Source: Bacteroidota bacterium
Lineage (GTDB): Bacteria > Bacteroidota > Bacteroidia > Chitinophagales > Chitinophagaceae
NCBI GenBank assembly: GCA_023429365.1
Contig: JAEYVW010000007.1
Coordinates: 1-8,070, forward strand
DNA: 8,070 nucleotides
Reading direction: 5' to 3'
A model generated the notes under the pieces. It was not told where the DNA came from and made no database searches. It worked only from the letters and a program-made list of their open reading frames with translations. Below, one piece after another: positions 6,636 to 8,070 of this stretch. Numbering within the stretch: the first letter of the stretch is position 1; every line of letters begins with the position of its first letter. Both the position numbers and the translations under genes were made by a program.

Positions 6636-6683
6636 TCCAGCATCCAGCATCAAGTATCCAGTATCCAGCACCTGGTATCTAGA
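6635..6683. repeat. 7-base tandem repeat (ATCCAGC-type), seven units
   Basis: Seven consecutive heptamers run from the last base of the DUF423 stop codon into the 3' end of the histidine kinase gene. In order they are ATCCAGC, ATCCAGC, ATCAAGT, ATCCAGT, ATCCAGC, ACCTGGT and ATCTAGA. The first five are exact or differ by one or two bases; the last two are more diverged. The array fills the whole gap between the two convergent genes and includes the - strand stop codon (complement of 6679-6681). There is no T-tract or strong stem, so it is not an obvious terminator. Confidence 0.8.
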
Positions 6684-8070
6684 TCGGCAGGATTAACGTC
6701 GTCGTCGTCCCCACCGTATTTTCTATTTGGTAAATACCCCCGATACTTTCCATACGTCGGGAGATATTTTTCAGGCCATTCCCAAACTGTCTCACTTTTT
6801 GAAGGTCAATCCCTATACCGTTATCGGAGATCCTTATCATCAAAGCTTTGTCAATGCTGAAATCGATATTGAGTTCTGTGGCCCGGGAATGTTTTAATAC
6901 GTTGTTGAGTGTTTCTTTTACAGCCAGGAAAAGATTACGTCGTTTGTCACCTGTTAGTTCGGTGGATTCAATTGTTGGCGGTGTCGTAATCCGGCAGGTG
7001 ATTGGTGTGTTTTCAAAGAATTCAAGCGCATATGACCGGATATATGATACCAGGTTGTCGATCGTATCGTTACCGCTGTTCATACTCCAGATGATCGCAT
7101 TCATTTTATTCAGCACCTCATCTGCTGACCGGGATATCTTTTCGATCTCAACCGGCGTGTTCTCTTTCATTTTATTCCGGGCGATCTCGCTCATCAGTCG
7201 TATAGCTGTCATACCTGAACCCAGCTCATCATGCATATCGGCTGAAATACGTTCTCTTTCCTGCTGCTGGGCTTTATAGATCGCGATCTCTTTCTCATAT
7301 TCATTGAGCTGGTCTTTGGCCTTGAGCCGTTCTCGTTCCCTGGCCTGTGAAATAAGCTGGCGTTTATTCTTATGATTCAACCCAAGCAGGAAAAAGATCA
7401 GTTCGATCAGCAGGCCGACCTCATAGTAAAAAAGCGAGTTTTTGAAGATCGTGGGAAGGTTCCCTTTAATGATATTGAGATTGAGCATCAACAGCGACAG
7501 CAGGGAGAAAATAAACAGGAATAAATTACCCCAGAAAACATAGCGCAGTAATTTGTCATTCCAGGCCCGGGAGCTATAAATTAGGAATACCACCACCAGT
7601 ACCAGCAGCAATATTTTTGTTCCGTTTTCAATCCTGTTCTCCAGCGGGTAGTTTTGCGTAAAATAATGCACATAGGTAAACAGGATCATCGATGCGATCA
7701 GCATCGTGACGCCGATATTATATAGTTTGTATAGTAATGGGTGTTGTTGTTTGGTGGAAAGAAATTTCTGCATAAAAAGCATATACATAAACAAACCCGT
7801 GCATTGCATGATATAATCGAGGTATGTCTCCTGGAAAAACCCAAACCAGCTGGTATGATTGCTGTAAATGGCTTTAATGAACAACATAGCACCGATAAAA
7901 AAAGCATAACCGGAGTAGTATAGGAATTCTTTATTTGCACCCTGGAAAAAACTGGCTAAAGAAAAAAGGATCATCATCAGCAACAGCCCACAAAACAGGT
8001 AGGTCACGATCTTCGATTCCATATTCGAGCTGTCGAGGTCCTGTACAAATGAACCGAGATAACCGGGGTG
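6679..8070 (-). CDS. 7TMR-DISM-type sensor histidine kinase, NarL-class (N-terminus beyond the window)
   Basis: This is a membrane sensor kinase whose frame stays open to base 8070. Sixteen codons precede the methionine at 8022 (HPGYLGSFVQDLDSSN), so that methionine is probably internal and an extracellular sensing domain is cut off by the window end. Numbered from that methionine, seven hydrophobic segments lie at about 7-27, 33-53, 67-88, 100-120, 136-150, 159-181 and 196-216. A charged coiled coil follows (217-257). The HisKA_3 dimerisation box ERERISADMHDELGSGMT contains the phosphorylated H264. The ATPase domain shows the N box KETLNNVLKHS (369-379), DNGIGI (400-405) and GNGLKNISRRM (414-424). 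Such kinases normally pair with a LuxR/NarL-type response regulator; none lies in this window. The signal is unknown. The gene is convergent with DUF423 and shows no link to the metabolic genes. Confidence 0.9.
   Translation of the reverse strand, partial: HPGYLGSFVQDLDSSNMESKIVTYLFCGLLLMMILFSLASFFQGANKEFLYYSGYAFFIGAMLFIKAIYSNHTSWFGFFQETYLDYIMQCTGLFMYMLFMQKFLSTKQQHPLLYKLYNIGVTMLIASMILFTYVHYFTQNYPLENRIENGTKILLLVLVVVFLIYSSRAWNDKLLRYVFWGNLFLFIFSLLSLLMLNLNIIKGNLPTIFKNSLFYYEVGLLIELIFFLLGLNHKNKRQLISQARERERLKAKDQLNEYEKEIAIYKAQQQERERISADMHDELGSGMTAIRLMSEIARNKMKENTPVEIEKISRSADEVLNKMNAIIWSMNSGNDTIDNLVSYIRSYALEFFENTPITCRITTPPTIESTELTGDKRRNLFLAVKETLNNVLKHSRATELNIDFSIDKALMIRISDNGIGIDLQKVRQFGNGLKNISRRMESIGGIYQIENTVGTTTTLILPI

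Noticed and set aside
6663..6676. CCAG-CAC-CTGG hairpin at the end of the heptamer array as a bidirectional terminator
   Set aside because: The stem is 4 bases and flanking bases do not pair; no T-tract on either strand.
6635..6683. CRISPR-like array
   Set aside because: The units are 7 bases and directly contiguous, with no spacers and no cas genes nearby.

Overview
The window looks like chromosomal DNA from a member of the Bacteroidota, probably the Chitinophagaceae or a close relative. The protein sequences fit this by recall, without any database search. The start codons lack strong Shine-Dalgarno sequences, and there are matches to the Bacteroidota promoter consensus (TTTG, about 19 bases, TAnnTTTG). 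No mobile element, CRISPR array, RNA gene or phage gene was seen. Nearly all of the sequence is coding, and the longest gap between genes is about 170 bases.

Layout. Bases 1-3005 carry the end of a tryptophan/kynurenine catabolic cluster on the + strand: the 3' part of a RidA-family gene (probable 2-aminomuconate deaminase), kynureninase (kynU) and kynurenine 3-monooxygenase (kmo). Next comes pyrF (orotidine 5'-phosphate decarboxylase, long type-2 form), then a convergent small gene for an exported YCII-domain protein at 3938-4363. A divergent promoter region separates that gene from a glutaryl-CoA dehydrogenase (4534-5718). This is followed by shikimate kinase (aroK) and, overlapping it by 8 bases, a DUF423 membrane protein. 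Bases 6679-8070 hold, on the - strand, the C-terminal part of a 7TMR-DISM-type sensor histidine kinase whose N-terminus lies beyond the window.

How the genes fit together. KMO makes 3-hydroxykynurenine and kynureninase cleaves it to 3-hydroxyanthranilate. In the bacterial 2-aminomuconate branch the ring is then opened, and a RidA-family deaminase acts late in the route, which leads through 2-oxoadipate to glutaryl-CoA. Glutaryl-CoA dehydrogenase, about 1.5 kb downstream, would carry that product to crotonyl-CoA. The window therefore holds early, middle and late steps of one degradation route, with pyrF and the YCII gene placed between them. The ring-opening dioxygenase, ACMS decarboxylase and semialdehyde dehydrogenase would be expected upstream of base 1.

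I found no convincing undescribed system. The points most worth a second look are the pathway clustering, three promoter-like sites (one nearly abutting its start codon), two intergenic 7-base tandem repeats, the exported YCII protein, and the histidine kinase that runs off the window end.
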